From positions 186,001 through 250,000 of the forward strand of contig JARGXX010000002.1 in the NCBI GenBank assembly GCA_030374765.1: a stretch of 64,000 nucleotides of DNA, written 5' to 3'. Source of the stretch: Agarophyton chilense. Taxonomy: Eukaryota; Rhodophyta; Florideophyceae; Gracilariales; Gracilariaceae. Within the stretch, counting starts at the first letter, position 1, and every line of letters begins with the position of its first letter. The translations under genes were made by a program, and so were the position numbers. Positions 63,886 through 64,000 of the stretch are shown here, piece after piece. The notes below the pieces were generated by a model that ran no database searches, was not told where the DNA came from, and saw only the letters and a list, made by a program, of their open reading frames with translations.

Positions 63886-64000
63886 TTTTATCTGCGTGTT
63901 TCAGAGACGATTCGGCCACCGCACTTTGATAGCACTCAAAGTAGTCCTAAATTTGGTAATGCCCAAATTTCAATTTCAGGTTAAATCCAGTGGTACACCT

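Noticed and set aside
1-64000. CRISPR array, prophage or bacterial operon
   Set aside because: No regularly spaced direct repeats with unique spacers, and the genes are eukaryotic with spliceosomal introns.

Overview
The window looks like nuclear DNA of a red alga, probably a florideophyte of the Chondrus type (inference). The reasons are: compact, intron-poor genes whose few introns are 78-124 bp and mostly near the 5' end; plastid proteins encoded in the nucleus (a CYP38-type lumenal protein, an Mbb1/HCF107-type RNA factor, an S1-domain protein with a transit-like N-terminus); a circularly permuted tRNA gene of the kind known from Cyanidioschyzon; and large Ty3/gypsy retrotransposon blocks on both sides of a gene island.

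Layout. Positions 1-14706 are a nest of two LTR retrotransposons. Element A (5' end outside the window, 3' LTR 14050-14706) was hit by element B (1902-12680, full length, LTRs of 666 and 667 bp, 5-bp target duplication ATTAG). Positions 15741-42301 are the gene island: UBC13, a CYP38-type cyclophilin, a permuted tRNA-Gly(UCC), UBA3, AP-3 delta, mitochondrial-type bL33, HisI, organellar uL3, a CDV3-like protein, a RAP1-like telomere protein, a four-finger C2H2 protein, a plastid S1 protein, NOC3, an E(z)-type SET methyltransferase and an Mbb1-type HAT-repeat protein. Positions 42618-52057 hold a broken pogo/CENP-B-like transposase, a small inverted-repeat element and a diverged, integrase-deleted gypsy element (D). 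Positions 52058-58853 are element C, a minus-strand relative of B, young but deleted for gag and protease. Positions 58854-64000 hold no recognised gene, only degenerate hydrophobic ORFs.

Most interesting. (1) All four gypsy elements carry a long gene on the strand opposite to gag-pol, convergent with pol and ending near its 3' end. It is about 610 codons in the A/B/C family and about 500 in D. Its protein keeps recognisable blocks between the two families although their gag and pol are well diverged. In B and C it starts at a strong ACCATGG just inside the polypurine tract, and the LTR has a symmetrical TATA region that could fire both ways. I recognise no domain in it. (2) The tRNA-Gly gene at 18462-18537 has its 3' half in front of its 5' half. 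(3) A BRCT-Myb-RCT protein resembles RAP1/TERF2IP, which is notable in a red alga.

All copies of the retrotransposon genes here carry stops or frameshifts, so none of A, B, C or D can be autonomous as read.
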